From the NCBI GenBank assembly GCA_013399305.1, contig VXAI01000160.1, positions 126,672 to 190,671 on the forward strand: DNA of 64,000 bases. The letters are read 5' to 3'. The stretch is from Rostratula benghalensis (lineage: Eukaryota > Chordata > Aves > Charadriiformes > Rostratulidae). Position numbers and translations under genes: made by a program. This document shows, piece after piece, positions 1 through 11,516 of the stretch (its first letter is position 1; every line of letters begins with the position of its first letter). The notes beneath the pieces are model-generated. The model worked only from the letters and a program-made list of their open reading frames with translations, searched no databases and was not told where the DNA came from.

Positions 1-45
1 CCGGCCGAGCCCCTGGCCCCACCGCGCCTGGGTCCCGCGGCGCCC

Positions 46-52
46 GGGGCGG
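46..52 (+). promoter_or_regulatory. GC box (Sp1/KLF-type site)
   Basis: GGGGCGG inside the CpG island, 39 bases before the first ATG at 85. The motif is exact, but GC boxes are frequent in such DNA, so function is only suggested. Confidence 0.35.
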
Positions 53-84
53 CGGCAGCGCGGTATGCGGCGGCCCCGCGCACC

Positions 85-410
85 ATGAGACACGGCACCG
101 GCACCGGCGGCAGGCAGGAGGCGGGCAGCGTCCCCGGCTCTTCGTCGGCGAGGAAGAGTTTGCCGGCTCCCGAGGCCGGCCTCCTGCGCGGCTGGAGCAG
201 CGGCGGCCGCTGCCGCAGCGGCACCGGGAGGCACCGGAAAAGCGGCGGCATCCAGCCCGGCGGCACAGGCACCGCCGGCACCGGCACCGCCGGCGGCTCC
301 CGCGCCCAGGTGGCCACTGCGGACAGCAGCAGCAGCAGCAGCAGCGGCGGCGGCGGCGGCGGCGGCGGCTGGGGTTTCCCCGCCGCGCTCCCGCAGCACC
401 GGCACCCCAG
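85..410 (+). other. NPAS2: Open frame in exon 1, in frame with NPAS2 start
   Basis: An ATG at 85 with A at -3 opens 108 complete codons plus two bases up to the donor at 410. If read straight on, the frame stops at TAA 412-414 inside the intron. If spliced to 51072, it instead continues through Arg and the seven residues KNCLDNL directly into the canonical Met, adding 116 residues. There is also no stop in this frame between position 1 and 85. The predicted peptide is low-complexity (Gly, Ser, Arg, Thr), with Ser7 followed by Gly8, and has no recognisable domain. GC-rich DNA is poor in stops, so chance is a real explanation. It could be untranslated leader, an overlapping upstream start, or a true N-terminal extension. 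Known mammalian NPAS2 starts at the exon 2 ATG. Confidence 0.3.
325..369 (+). repeat. Adjacent triplet repeats (AGC)7 (GGC)8
   Basis: Seven perfect AGC units at 325-345 run directly into eight perfect GGC units at 346-369, in the frame that would read Ser7-Gly8. Such GC-rich triplets in 5' leaders are often length-polymorphic and form stable secondary structure that can slow scanning ribosomes. Confidence 0.95.
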
Positions 411-3103
411 GTAACTCGCGGCCCGGCAGCCCCGGCCCTCCCTCTGCGCCCCGCGGGGCGCCCACCCGCGACACCCGGGCGGGATGAGAGAGGGGGGCCC
501 CCACCCGCGGCATCTACGCGGGATGCCCGCCCACGCGTGATCCCCCCCTCCCGCGCGGCGGCGATCGGGGCCAGCTCCCCTCCGCTCCACGCACTGCGAG
601 GGTGGCAGAGGTGGCCGGCGGTGCGGGGTTGGCATCGCGTGTGACGCGGGAAAGTTTCCGTGGGGAGCTTTGCCCGTGTGCGGCGTGTTTTGTCCCGGCC
701 GGGCTGAGGGGGAGGTCCGGCCGGGCTGACCACCCCTCCCTTTGGACACACAAGTTGCCCCCCCAGCTTGTCCCCTTCCCCTTCTCATTATGGAGTGGTT
801 GGCTGTTTCCCGGCGTTGCGGGTTCATTTCGGCTGGACTGGAACAGGGTCTTGCGCTTTAACCGGGCACCGTTCGGTCAAGGAAAACTTTCAGTAAGACC
901 AGTGGGATTTTGGAACGGGTGAAGGCTGCCGGTGGGAGCCGGAGGTTGTGAGATGCGCCGGGAGAGCCCTGACGCTGCTATGGCCCCGCGCAGGGCTCCC
1001 GGTGCTTTCCTGCCAGGGTGCAGAAGCGGGGGAAACGGTAAATCCACGGATGAGGGGCAACGTGGGACTCTTTTCACGAGGAGGTGTGCGGTGGCGTTTT
1101 TCTGTCTGGTCACTGGCCTGATTTGCCAATTAACAAGCACGCTCAGCCAGAAACTTTTCCTCAGTGCTCCTTAACTGCCTGCAGGATGGCAGTTTACTTT
1201 CACTCAAGTGACTCAGAAATAATTAGCGGTTTTAAGTATTACAGCCGGCAAAGGAACTTTAATCGCTGCGCAGTGATAAATCTCCAGAAGGGCTGTAGGA
1301 TTTCTTTGGACCGGGACGGCTAAGCTGAGCGTTCAGCTCAACAAGTGGCTGCCTCCTGAACTGGAACATGCTCTCTCTTACTCCGTGGGTTTAGTTTGTT
1401 CGGGGATACTGAATAATTAGTCTTCGCAGTTTCCAGACCTAGCCGGCTCACCCGGGCCTGATTCTGCGAGGCTGTTGGCTGCGGCAGGGCCCGATCCTGC
1501 GTACGTTTCTGTAGGTGAATATTGACCGAGCTGGTCTGCAGTTCAGAGAATGTAACTGCCAAGCTGTGAGCTGCCTCCCCCAAACGTGTGAAAGTGAAGG
1601 TTTTCCACAGCCAGGTATCCGAGATCACAGAGATCCCCCCGAACTGGCAGCACTTCTGTGCCCTGGTCCGAAGCCTGGAGATAGTAGGCTTGCCTAAAAT
1701 TGTTTTCCCTCCTGAATAAAAGGTGCCACCCTGTGTGTGCAGGATTGAACCCACAGACTAGATTTGGCAGAATTGTGGCTCTTGCCCCATTTTCTAGCCT
1801 AGAGCACGCAAAAGCACTTGAAGGAGTTCTTATTTTGTCATAGACAGCAATGTTGTCCACAGTTGAAATTATCTAGTGTTTTCCAGTACAACTATCTGCT
1901 TTCAGGTGCTTTCTGCATTTGCTAAGCTTAAAACTAGGCTGACATTTTCCATGCTGAGTGTTTGCTAAAGATGGGGTCTCTTTGGGGGAGTTTCAGCTGA
2001 AATGGTTCTGCTATTTCAGAGAACATGGTTAGAGGGAAATGTATTTTTTGGCCATGCATCTGATGAAGATGGTTTAGGTATACATCATCCTGCATTAGGA
2101 GACTTTGCTCTTCCTTTGTGAATCTGCGTTTTTTTGGCTAAGTTGAGAAACACTTTCATTGAGACCATTGAATTCTAGAGGCTTTGTGTTTTGGAATGGG
2201 AAAAAGATACTTGGCTTGGGGTCAATCTTGTGATGGGGGTGTGCCTTACGTTGAGCCTATGGAAAGCTTCCAGAATTTGTCTCAGTTATCATTTTGTCAC
2301 AACATGGTCTCAGTGGAGGGAAGTTAAGGACTTGGCCATTACACGTTACTCTCAGCACAGAGCTCATTGAACATGAGCACATTATTACACGCTGAGAAAC
2401 TTCTCATCTTCCTAGGAAGAATGAGAGCACTCCAGCTGGTGGCTGAAGGTCTGAGTGGACTTTCCCCCACAGTTATTCTCCCCAGATACTACTGCTACGG
2501 TGAGCAGTGTAAGCAGTGTGAAGACCATCTTACCTGAGTATCTCAGCATCACTGGTGTCAGGGTGTGCCTGCTGATGTGGAGGCAAAGTGGAGGAAACTG
2601 CTAAATTCACATGCATAGTGACAAGATGTGGTGGGATCAGAATGGAGAGGAAGAAGCATTCATGATGGGGACATGGGGAAACTGAAGAGCAGGGACCCCG
2701 AATTTAGTTGGGTTCGTAGATGACAAAGCTTGGCAACAAGGTGCAGGGAAAAGGCTGGAACTGCAGATAGAGATGGAAGACCCAGACTACACAAGGAAAG
2801 AAGGAAAGGAAAAGAGAAGCAAAAAGGTGGTGAGACTTGTAGTGGACAGGAGTAAGAGATCCAAGCCTGCCAAAGCAGTGGTTTCCAGTCTTCCAATGAT
2901 TGGGTCATGCTACTACTTCATCCTTCTCGTCTTCCTCCTCATGCTGCCTACTGTGTTCTTCAGCCCCTGCCATTGCTTCTCTGCCCATCCCATGGTCTCC
3001 TCACAGAAATTGTTTCTGTCTCCTTGCCATGAGAAGCAACTGTTGTTGCTCCAGTCCTGGACATTAGACCTGGAGAGGAGCTATCTCCGTTGTGGAGCCC
3101 AGG

Positions 3104-3211
3104 CTCTGGAGTCATGCTGAATCCATGTGTTTGCTTTCCTCCTTATACTGTACCCCATCACTCTGGAGTTGTGTTGAGCCCATGTGTGTGTTCTCCTCCT
3201 TATACCCTACC
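3104..3211. repeat. Two-copy imperfect tandem duplication, 57-bp period
   Basis: Two copies beginning CTCTGGAGT at 3104 and 3161 continue with matching blocks (CCATGTGT, CTCCTTATAC, CTACC/GTACC). The period is 57 bp, a multiple of three, so an open frame on the + strand shows it as a 19-residue repeat around NPCVCFPPYT and SPCVCSPPYT. The frame itself looks incidental. Confidence 0.8.
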
Positions 3212-3905
3212 ATCAGTCAGAACCGTAAGGAGCAGGTCTCCTGACACCAGGACTAGTCTCAGGTCTCCAGCATGGCATCTGCCCACCTTCTTCTAGAACT
3301 AGGTTTGCCACAGACAGGATAGTAATTTCATATGCCCCAGTGAAGTCTCACACTATATTTTTATGCTGTGGACCTAAAGGACTCATCCTGAATGACTCAC
3401 TGACTGCTGCAGTGAACTAAGGTGGGTTTTCCACTTTTTGAACCGGAGGAAGTGTTTATAGCTCAGTATATTAATAATACATCAAAGTAGTGAAGCCCCG
3501 TGCAAAATAATAGCATGTAATCATGAAACTGATGTTGCATCGTAACACCTTCATTTAAGGTAGGAAAATGGAGATCAACACCTGATGGTTTTGATTTGTA
3601 GCTCCAGCTCTAGGACATTTTGCACAGCAAATGTAATGATTTAAGTAATAATTGCCTGTGTTCAACTGTAAGTTTAGAGCAATCAGATTGTTTACATCAC
3701 TATACAATCCATGACTGGCAAATACCATAGATTTTTTATCATGGAGAAGATTACAGTAAAACATGAATTTTATGTGCATTTAGTTGCTCCTCTTTCTTTC
3801 TAAGCTGAATTTAAGTAACTTCCATTTGTCCTTATAATTATGCTTTCAGGCTTCTAGGGCAGATGCACTTTAGTTGCAGATTTTGTAGAGGGATCATTAT
3901 CTGTT

Positions 3906-3928
3906 AAAAAAAAAACCCCAAAACCAAA
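3906..3928. repeat. A/C-only low-complexity tract
   Basis: A run of ten A followed by CCCC, AAAA, CC, AAA, with no G or T. It is one of several such tracts in the window. Confidence 0.85.
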
Positions 3929-4858
3929 TTCCTAGATTTGGCTTATCATTCTGTTGGTCCTCGGTCTTATTAAAACTTGTACATAAAACACTAGGTTGAG
4001 ACCATGAAAATATTTCAATTTTGGGGAAGGAGTTAAAGCAATTACTCTTTGTTGTGACCTGCTATGGGCCACAGAAGATATATACCGGTACATTGCCGGG
4101 TGAATTCAGAAATATAAGAGTTGTGGGGCATGAAAGGTAAGCAGGTGAGAAGGGATGTGGTCCTGTAGGCTCATGCAGGGAGTAAGCAGGAGAGAAACTG
4201 CAGACATGGTCCACTCTCTGCTCTTGGCATTTATCTTGCGGTGGCTCAGGGATGTTACAGATTAGGCTGAGGGATTTTGGGGCATGGCTTTCCTGGCCTT
4301 CTACAAATAAATTTGATGTACATTTTGGGAGCAGAGGGGTAAGTATTGCGTTGTATGCTTCTATTCCCGTATCTCTTCTTCCTAGAGGCAAATCATGAAG
4401 CACAGCTCAGTCCAATCAGAATGTTGTGTTTAATTACACTTTGGTAGATGTTGCTATTCCTTTATCCAAGGACCATGGCAAAGATCAGTGTTTCTTGCAC
4501 GCTGCCTGCCACGTTTGGAAGGAATAGTCTTATGCACTCCCAATGCTAGTTTTAATCCTACTTCAGTCTAAAAATTAATCTCTGGCTTCAGAAAAGTAAA
4601 ACAAAAGCTATGCCACTGATGAGTTTGGATCTTTGTCACTAGGAAATAGTATTGCCATATGCTTTGCCCCGTACTCTGTCAGTACCTGTGTGCTGTTCCT
4701 TGTCCTCTCCTTTGCTTGCTTTGAGGCAACACCATCTCTTTCTCCTATGCCCATGAAGCAGGTAGCATGTCCAGAGAACCAAGATACTCCAAAAGTCACC
4801 ACGTAAATGATGGGAACAAGGAGTTTTTCTCTCCTTCTTCTGCTTGGGCACAAGTCTG

Positions 4859-4921
4859 TGTAAAACAGCTGGTCTTCTGCTGGCCTGATTATGACAGAAG
4901 GTGTTTTTCAGCTGTTTTACA
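4859..4921. repeat. Hairpin-forming inverted repeat
   Basis: Perfect 13-bp complementary arms, TGTAAAACAGCTG at 4859-4871 and CAGCTGTTTTACA at 4909-4921, enclose a second complementary pair, CTTCTG (4874-4879) and CAGAAG (4895-4900). The whole 63-base unit can fold into a stem with one asymmetric internal loop. It could be a small palindromic transposon relic or a microRNA-like hairpin. The large asymmetric bulge argues against a standard microRNA precursor. Confidence 0.75.
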
Positions 4922-5319
4922 ATTGTTCTTAGGGATCTGTGCCTAAAATAGAAGATTTCAAGCCAAATGAAATGATTATATGGGAAAAAAATCCAAAGGG
5001 TAGTGTATGCTCATTTGAGATCAGAATGGAAATCTGGCAGTTCAGGTATGAAACCTCTTTGTCATTTCAAAACATACAAGAAGTGCCAGCATTACAGAGC
5101 ATCACCTATTGGGATATTTCAACCACCTTTTCTCTTTAAGTGTCTTCATGTCAGATGAATGTAATATCAGACTGAAAGCTAACAGAAGAAAGTCTTAAGT
5201 GACCCAAATAAAACCCATAGAAATTCATTGCTATGGTTTACTGAAGATGCAGAAAATTAGATAAAAACTTCCATAGAAAACTCAGAAAAAATACCAATGC
5301 AATGCTCAATTGTGAGGTG

Positions 5320-5358
5320 TTTTTTTTTAAAAAAAAACCAAACCAAACCAACAAACAA
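5320..5358. repeat. T9-A9 palindrome and A/C-only tract
   Basis: Nine T (5320-5328) are followed by nine A (5329-5337) and then an A/C-only stretch built of AAACC units up to 5358. Confidence 0.85.
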
Positions 5359-5584
5359 TCAGAACATCAGGGATCATTAAAATAATAATGAAATATAATC
5401 CCATTATTTCACTGAAAAACTATGAAGTACCCACATCTTCAGCATCATGTGTTGTTGATTGCCCCCACATCAAAGGCCTTGGAAGGTCTAAAACGGAGGA
5501 GATCCAGAGAGAGACAGCAAGGCTGATGAGAGGAACGGCTCCTGCCTGAGGACCGACAGAACTGAAAAAGCAATGCAGGAGAAA

Positions 5585-5990
5585 TCTAAAATTATGCAAA
5601 GTGTGGAGAAGGCATCCTGGGAACGACTGTTCACAGTGACAGCAGCAGAGGGCATCAGGTGGAACAGGCAGTTGCAGGGATGAAAACAAAAGGAGATGAC
5701 TCTTCACGTGGCATGGTCAGGCTGCTGAGCTCCTCACCACAGGATGTGGATGCTGAGAGGTTACATCAGCTAATGAGGTGACTGGATGAGTTCATGGAAG
5801 AGAAATCCATCAAAGGCCATTAAATACAAAACCACTGCCTCTGGCTCAGGCAGTTTCGAGCTGCAAATTTTTGGAAGCTTGGTGAGTATCCTGAGGAAAC
5901 ATCAGCGTTGGTTTTCCTTGTTCTTGTACTCATCCATCGGCACCCATGTCTAGCCATGTGTGAGAGGGGGTGCCAAGCCAGGCAGGTGGT
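5585..5990 (+). mobile_element. Ancient CR1/L3-like LINE 3' end (decayed)
   Basis: The stretch contains, in the expected order, sequences that match my memory of the 3' region of old amniote CR1/L3-type LINEs: a block like ACTCTTCACGTGGCATGG, then CACAGGATGTGG, then GAGTTCATGGAAGAGAAATC with CATCAAAGGCCATTAAATAC. Divergence is heavy and there are indels. Both boundaries are approximate. Orientation is the same as NPAS2. No coding capacity remains. Confidence 0.5.
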
Positions 5991-8900
5991 CCCCCTGGCT
6001 GTGTCTGCTCTGTGAAATGTAGTGGGCCAGTGTCCAGCCTGCTTGGGCTCCCAAGGCCAAGAGGCTCCTGGTGGTTTGCACCATCACTGCTCGGGGCTGA
6101 CCCTGTTATAGGACATCTCTTGTGGGAAGAGCTAGCTTGAAGAAGCTGGTAGAAGCTCTCTGAAGCAGAGCCAGGGCATGAGCTAAAACTTCAGCAGCGC
6201 TGCAAAAAAAAGCAGGGAACGGTGATCAAGCTCGCTCCCTGGTGTCCTATTACTGAGCTGTGCAGGCATGGCAGGGATAGACAGTGTTATCTGCCTGGGT
6301 TCAAGTAGGTTCAGAAAGCAATTACATTCACAGAAGCAATCCCACCAAGAGGCATTGAATACCAAGACACAGTGCCTGGCTGAAGAAGTCTCTGCTGGGA
6401 GACTGTAATATTGCTACATGCCTGCCCTGCTTGCACAGGCTTCCCCAGCCTTTGCTGCTGCCTGCAGCCAGAGAGAGGATGTGGGGCAAGGTGGTCATTT
6501 TGCTTGACCCAGTGTTGCTGTAGTTACAGGTTTATCTGTCCGTGCAAGGCCAGGCTTTGGAACACTGAACCGAGAAAGTGAGGATGTGTTGGAAATGAGT
6601 TTTCTTCGGCTGTCCGCTGCACTTAAGCACGGGTTAAAATAATGATGCTGTGTTGACTGCTGTTTGCTAAACTAGACAATTTGCTTAATCATCTGAAAGG
6701 CAGATTTTAAAGCCCTGGATCGCTCTTACCACAGCTGTGCTAAACCAAAGACCATGTATTGCTGTTCTCTTAAGCAGCAAAGTACAATGTATTCAAGTGC
6801 AACTCATGCTAATGATATTTCCTCGCTTTTAGAGGAGCCCTATGGCTATTAAAACATGAGCAACAATCCCAAACTCGGCCATGTCTAAGTCCTTCTGATG
6901 GTTTCTTCAAATTTCTAGGTGCTAGCTATTACAGAAACTCCAGTGCAGCCCTTAATGGAGCTCAAAACTGCCTGCCTGTACAGTTTTTGGGCTACCTTAT
7001 ATAATAAAATGGCAGGCCCTCACACCGCTTGTGTGGCTGAGGTTGCATAAGCAGCCTGGGGAAACAGCCTGAGCTTCAAGAGCCCTCCTGAATCCTGCAC
7101 ATCTTGTTTGATCTCATTTAACATTATTTAATAAGTGATATTAACCTCTACCTCTCCCCCCCGCCTCCCCCCAGCCAAGTTATCTTGGAGTGGTGATGCT
7201 TATTTAATTTCATGCACAGACCTCACTTTTTAGAGAAGTCATCAAACTTTTCAGTCAATTGAGCAGTCTGATGTCTGGGTAGCCTTGAATTTTCTGTAAT
7301 CAGCACTCAATCCAGTTAAAAATAAAAACACATTAAAAGCAAAACCTTGAACAGGAAAATACTTGTTTTTCATTCTGAGTTCTAATTTAGTAACCATTCT
7401 TAAAGTTCATCACTATGGTTTGTTCTATCTTGGGAAAAACAATTTATTATTCAAGCAGCTTTATTTTTTTTCTTTAAAAATAGACAATACTGTTCAATCA
7501 TTGGGAAGAAAACCAGCACAAGAAAATCATAATCAACTTTAACAAGCTTACAGATGGCAATGAATTTCTTTAAGTGTGATTTTAGCCTGGCAAACAATAG
7601 TAATTGTATTTGATTATTTATTATCATTTTGTCATTGACGAGTAGAGCAGATGATTGTTTTTCTCTCGATTTGCTCTGTTAGGTGTGTCAGACTTTTAAG
7701 CTGGAGAGCAATTTTAATGAGGCAGCTCCCACCTGTAATCTCTGCGTCACAGGTAGATGTAACCGTGAGGAACCTGAGAATTACTGGTTATCTGATTTGG
7801 TCAGCGGCTGAATGACTTCAACTTTGAGCATGTCCTAAGCTTATTGGTTTGGGTGAGACACCTCTCATTAATACCTCGTGGAGAGGTATTTCCAGTGTTA
7901 TGGATAAAAATGGTATGCTTGCAAAACCTTGTTGGTAATAAATGATGCTAGTGTGCAATGTGATCAGCTGGAGATGGGATAGTTTTCTGCTATTCCTAGT
8001 TCTCATGCAAAATAATCTGCCTCGGTGTTTTTATTGGTAATTCTGCAGATTTTCCTTGTGGTATTTTGTCTGTTCCTGGCTTTGACGTCTAAAACAGTAA
8101 AAGGTTTTAAATTGGAGACTTTGCATTAGACGTATCCACGTTCCAATTACACTTCCAGTGAGAGTTCCTCTAATTTATGGTTTATAAAGGGGAAAACGGC
8201 TATGTGATTTCTACATGGGCCATTAATGCCACTACTTAGGCAGAATCATCATCCTGTTCATCAGATGAGCATGGAGGGTTTTTTTTAATTTGCTTTATCT
8301 TTGGTTACCAAGCTGAGAAGTGTATTTTATTTTCCAATCTACGTAGTTTATGCTTCCTTTTCCAACATCTTAATACAAAATTTGGGAAAGATACTTTCAG
8401 ACAAACAACCTAATCAAACAATAGTTCTTGAAGCCAGATGGCTGCATTTCCAACAATTTCAGCAAGAGCAGTACTGATAAAAAATAAATAGGTCACTCAT
8501 ATTCACTCTCGTGAAATTGTGAATTTCTTGTTTTTTGGGCTGTCACTGACATCAGTGGAAAGTTTTCTGGACCTTTAATTTGTTTGTATGCAAGGTGGTG
8601 CAAGTCAGATTTTCATGTTTTCTCTTTCTTGCCAGCGGAAAGGACCTTATCGTCAGCTCCTGTACACTGGTGTAACTCAGCTGGTTGTAGCAATTACATT
8701 TATATGCATATATAATATACATTTGTACAGCCCCTTATATCCATATTTCTCAAGAAAGCATCATCTTTTTCAAAAACAGAGTATCTTGCTATATCTTGCT
8801 TTTATTCACGTGTAAGAAATAAAGCTGCATTTTCTGCCTATCCGGTCTTGGGACCTTCTACTTCCCACCTTCCCCTCTTCTCCTTTCTTCTCTCCTCTTA

Positions 8901-10836
8901 CTATCTTGCTCTCTCCTTCAGTTTTCCTTCTGCTATCCTCACCTCCAGTGACTGCAGTGCTGTAAAAAGTTGATATACACCATGCATGTGTACAGGTATT
9001 TCATTTAGCTTGTTTAAACTCCTCCTACGTGCAGGTGCCTATATTCAGGAACTTGCCTTAGGGCAAAGAAGCAGTTTTTAAGATCGGTGATGTAGACATA
9101 GATTTATTTGCAAAATATTCATCTCTGTAATCTTTTCTCCTCTTCTGGGCAGGATCTTAGAAGTCTTTCTGAAGTATTCATGCAGGATTTCAGCAGTAAA
9201 TTGAGTTTTGGACCGATAAAATAAATATTTGGCATAGTGTTGCAGTCAGAAAAAAAAATACTTAAGGATTTTGAAGTCTGTGCAAAAGGGGTTTTGTTGA
9301 GGGCGCCAAAACTGGAAATCTCCAAAGAAATGGTTTTTGTTTATGATTCTTCTACTGTGCAACGTTACACGCTTAGTAGATATATATAATGCCTTTGTGC
9401 ATCCCTTCTCTAATCCATAAACTAGGGCAGCTTTACAGAGTATCATTGGTTGTGATCAATTCTAGGTGCCATTCATAGCCCGGTACTTGAAGGAGACACA
9501 AAGCAGGGGTCTCTGAGGCACTAAATATATCACTGGTAGAAAGAGGAGCTACAGTGAAGGTTTTTTGGGGTGTAGATCCATTTCGGTGGTTAGGATATAT
9601 CAGGCAGTACCTTGTGCACTGCAGAAACTTTGCTTCCAGCTGGGCAATACCTGATGGCGTTGGAGCTTCCCCTGGATGCCCCAACTCCCTTGGTGACAAT
9701 GTCTCAATGACCCCCTGCTACCTCTTCATTATTTGGGGTTTTCAGACATTGTGAAAGCATTGTGAAAGTGCCAAGTATTGTTATTTCCTTGCAAGTTTGA
9801 CTGAAATTCAAGTTCTTTTCCAGAAGGCCTAATTCATGCTTGTGAAATAAATAATGGGTGCATGGCTTCTTAATGTATAGCGTAGCGTTTCAAACTAATG
9901 TCATCAGCTTACTGGTTCATAGCATCTGGATTCCTGCAGACATATTTCTTAAAGTAAAAGGCATAACGCTAAACTTGCTTATTCTCCCTTATATAAGCAA
10001 ACACATTTTCTCTTATTGTAATGGTTACAAAGAATTTTTCATGGTGTCCAATTGCCTGTTACTCTGGCAAACCTAAAATATATCAAAAACTACAGGCTAT
10101 ATATATAGAGAGTCATTCCAGTTAAAAAGTAATTTCTTCTTCTTTAATGCAATTTTTATTTGATTTTCTCAAAACCCTTTTCTTCCAAAGAACAATTTAA
10201 ACCACATCTGAACAATAGATTTATTGTTGTAGACTGAATGTGAAATTTGATAAAGATAGCTTTTTGATTTCCATTAAAAACAGATTATTTTTCAGAGGAC
10301 CTAAGGAAATAAGTCAAATTTTTAACTTTGAATATCACATTTCATTTCCCGGTCTATAATGTATATATTTTCAAAGTTGTAACTGGCGTGAGACTTAGCA
10401 TATTTCTCTGCAGATTTTTTTCTCAGTGTGAAACTTCCAAGTGTGGGGGTCATTATGCTGGTTAATGAAAGAGGGCTGACATTCGTTGTAAGTCATGAGT
10501 ATTTAAATATTCTTCTATGGAAATGTTGCCTTTTTGTGAAAAAAAAAAAAAAGAAAAAAGAAAAGTTTAAAGAGACCTCTTAAAATAAAATCCTTAGAAG
10601 TGTTGAAAAATGCAGGTTACATTCATTCAAAATCTGGATATCCAGTGGTGGGAGGTGATGACACATTTCAAGTTTGCTCCTGTATAATTAAGAGGGGATT
10701 CCATGTAGGAGATGTAAGCATAAAAATTGGGTATGGCTCTTCACAATGCTGCTAGTTTTGCAGCTGAATTGCTCAGTACTTTTCCTAGAGTGTATAATCA
10801 GTTACGCTTGTGCTGATTTAATCAATTATTCTTGTG

Positions 10837-10865
10837 CACAAACAAACAAACACAAACAAAAACCA
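10837..10865. repeat. A/C-only tract with ACAA/AAAC units
   Basis: Twenty-nine bases contain only A and C, mainly (AAAC)n-like units. Confidence 0.85.
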
Positions 10866-11495
10866 GCTAATTTCAGACTGTCTTTGAAACATCAGAACTA
10901 GAGCTTTCACTTCCAAGGAAAGAAATATTATTTTCAGGCCTCTAGAATGATTATAAAAATGGCAAGGATATATTTGGGAAGTATCATACTTTTGGGTACC
11001 GGCAGCTGTGTATCCTTATGCAAAAGTGGATTTGGCTGAAAGACCAATTCATAAATATTGTATCTGAAGATTGCAGCAAGCTTTCATATTTGCAAGAGAT
11101 AATGTAAAATGTGCAACATTTTTTTTCTTCACCCTAAGAAGTTTCAGCTTAAACAGCTCGGTCTCCCAAATCTGATGAATAATGGCCAAACGAACAAAAG
11201 TATCCATGGCTTCTTGAATCACAGGGCTGGAGACCATTCTGCCTGTGGAGGAGGAAAGGTCAGCCTGCTGTGGTCAGTCTGAAAAGCCTCCTGCCACTGC
11301 CAAGCTGTAAAGCGGCTCGGAGGCGGGAGATGTCAATAAATAACTTGACTCCCGCACTCCATGACTTCCCATCTCACTGTCTAGGAGCTTCCAAGCAAGC
11401 AGCAGACTGCTCCTAGCTGTGTGGCTTAGAGAAACCAAGAGGGAGATGGGAGAACTTCATTTCTCAGATAGAAAAAAATCTCTTCCCCCCTCCAC

Positions 11496-11516
11496 TTTTT
11501 TTTTTTTTTTTTTTTT
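11496..11516. repeat. Poly(T) tract, 21 bases
   Basis: Twenty-one consecutive T, followed by CCCTAG. It could be a poly(A) tail of an old minus-strand insertion, but no body of an element is recognisable next to it. Confidence 0.9.

Larger units (their letters stand above)
1..410 (+). other. NPAS2: NPAS2 exon 1 (probable 5' leader; left end unknown)
   Basis: NPAS2 genes begin with an exon lying far upstream of the coding start. The best candidate here ends at 410, where CAG is followed by GTAACT. This donor has consensus positions -3 to +4 but lacks G at +5. Splicing to the acceptor at 51071 would place exon 1 before the ATG exon. Alternative donors within the island are GTAAGA at 893 and GTAAAT at 1038, and either would give a longer leader. 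The exon contains a GGCACC-type hexamer repetition (about 256-297) and adjoining AGC and GGC triplet runs. Its left boundary is not visible. The exon is normally regarded as untranslated, but its frame is open (see the next entry). Confidence 0.6.
1..1100. promoter_or_regulatory. NPAS2: CpG island at the NPAS2 5' end
   Basis: The first 550 bases are extremely GC-rich and dense in CpG, and CpG density then falls gradually until AT-rich intronic sequence takes over after about 1,100. No TATA box is evident. A Sp1-type GC box lies at 46-52. This is the usual architecture of a housekeeping-like or clock gene promoter with dispersed initiation. The transcription start cannot be placed from sequence alone and may lie left of the window. 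I saw no canonical CACGTG E-box or complete ROR/REV-ERB element in this segment. An AP-1-type TGACTCA sits just beyond the island at 1209-1215. That it serves NPAS2 is inferred from the downstream exons on the same strand. Confidence 0.8.
1111..5319. other. Intron 1 segment, mostly unique
   Basis: No gene seen. It holds a two-copy 57-bp tandem duplication (3104-3211), an A/C-only tract (3906-3928) and a hairpin-forming inverted repeat (4859-4921). A purine-rich stretch at about 2773-2830 precedes a pyrimidine-rich one at about 2910-3010. The rest is ordinary AT-rich intronic sequence. Confidence 0.6.

Noticed and set aside
1338..1754. 138-codon open frame on the minus strand after the CpG island
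   Set aside because: No domain, no signal peptide, no splice context or polyadenylation site. GC-rich DNA near a CpG island readily gives such frames.
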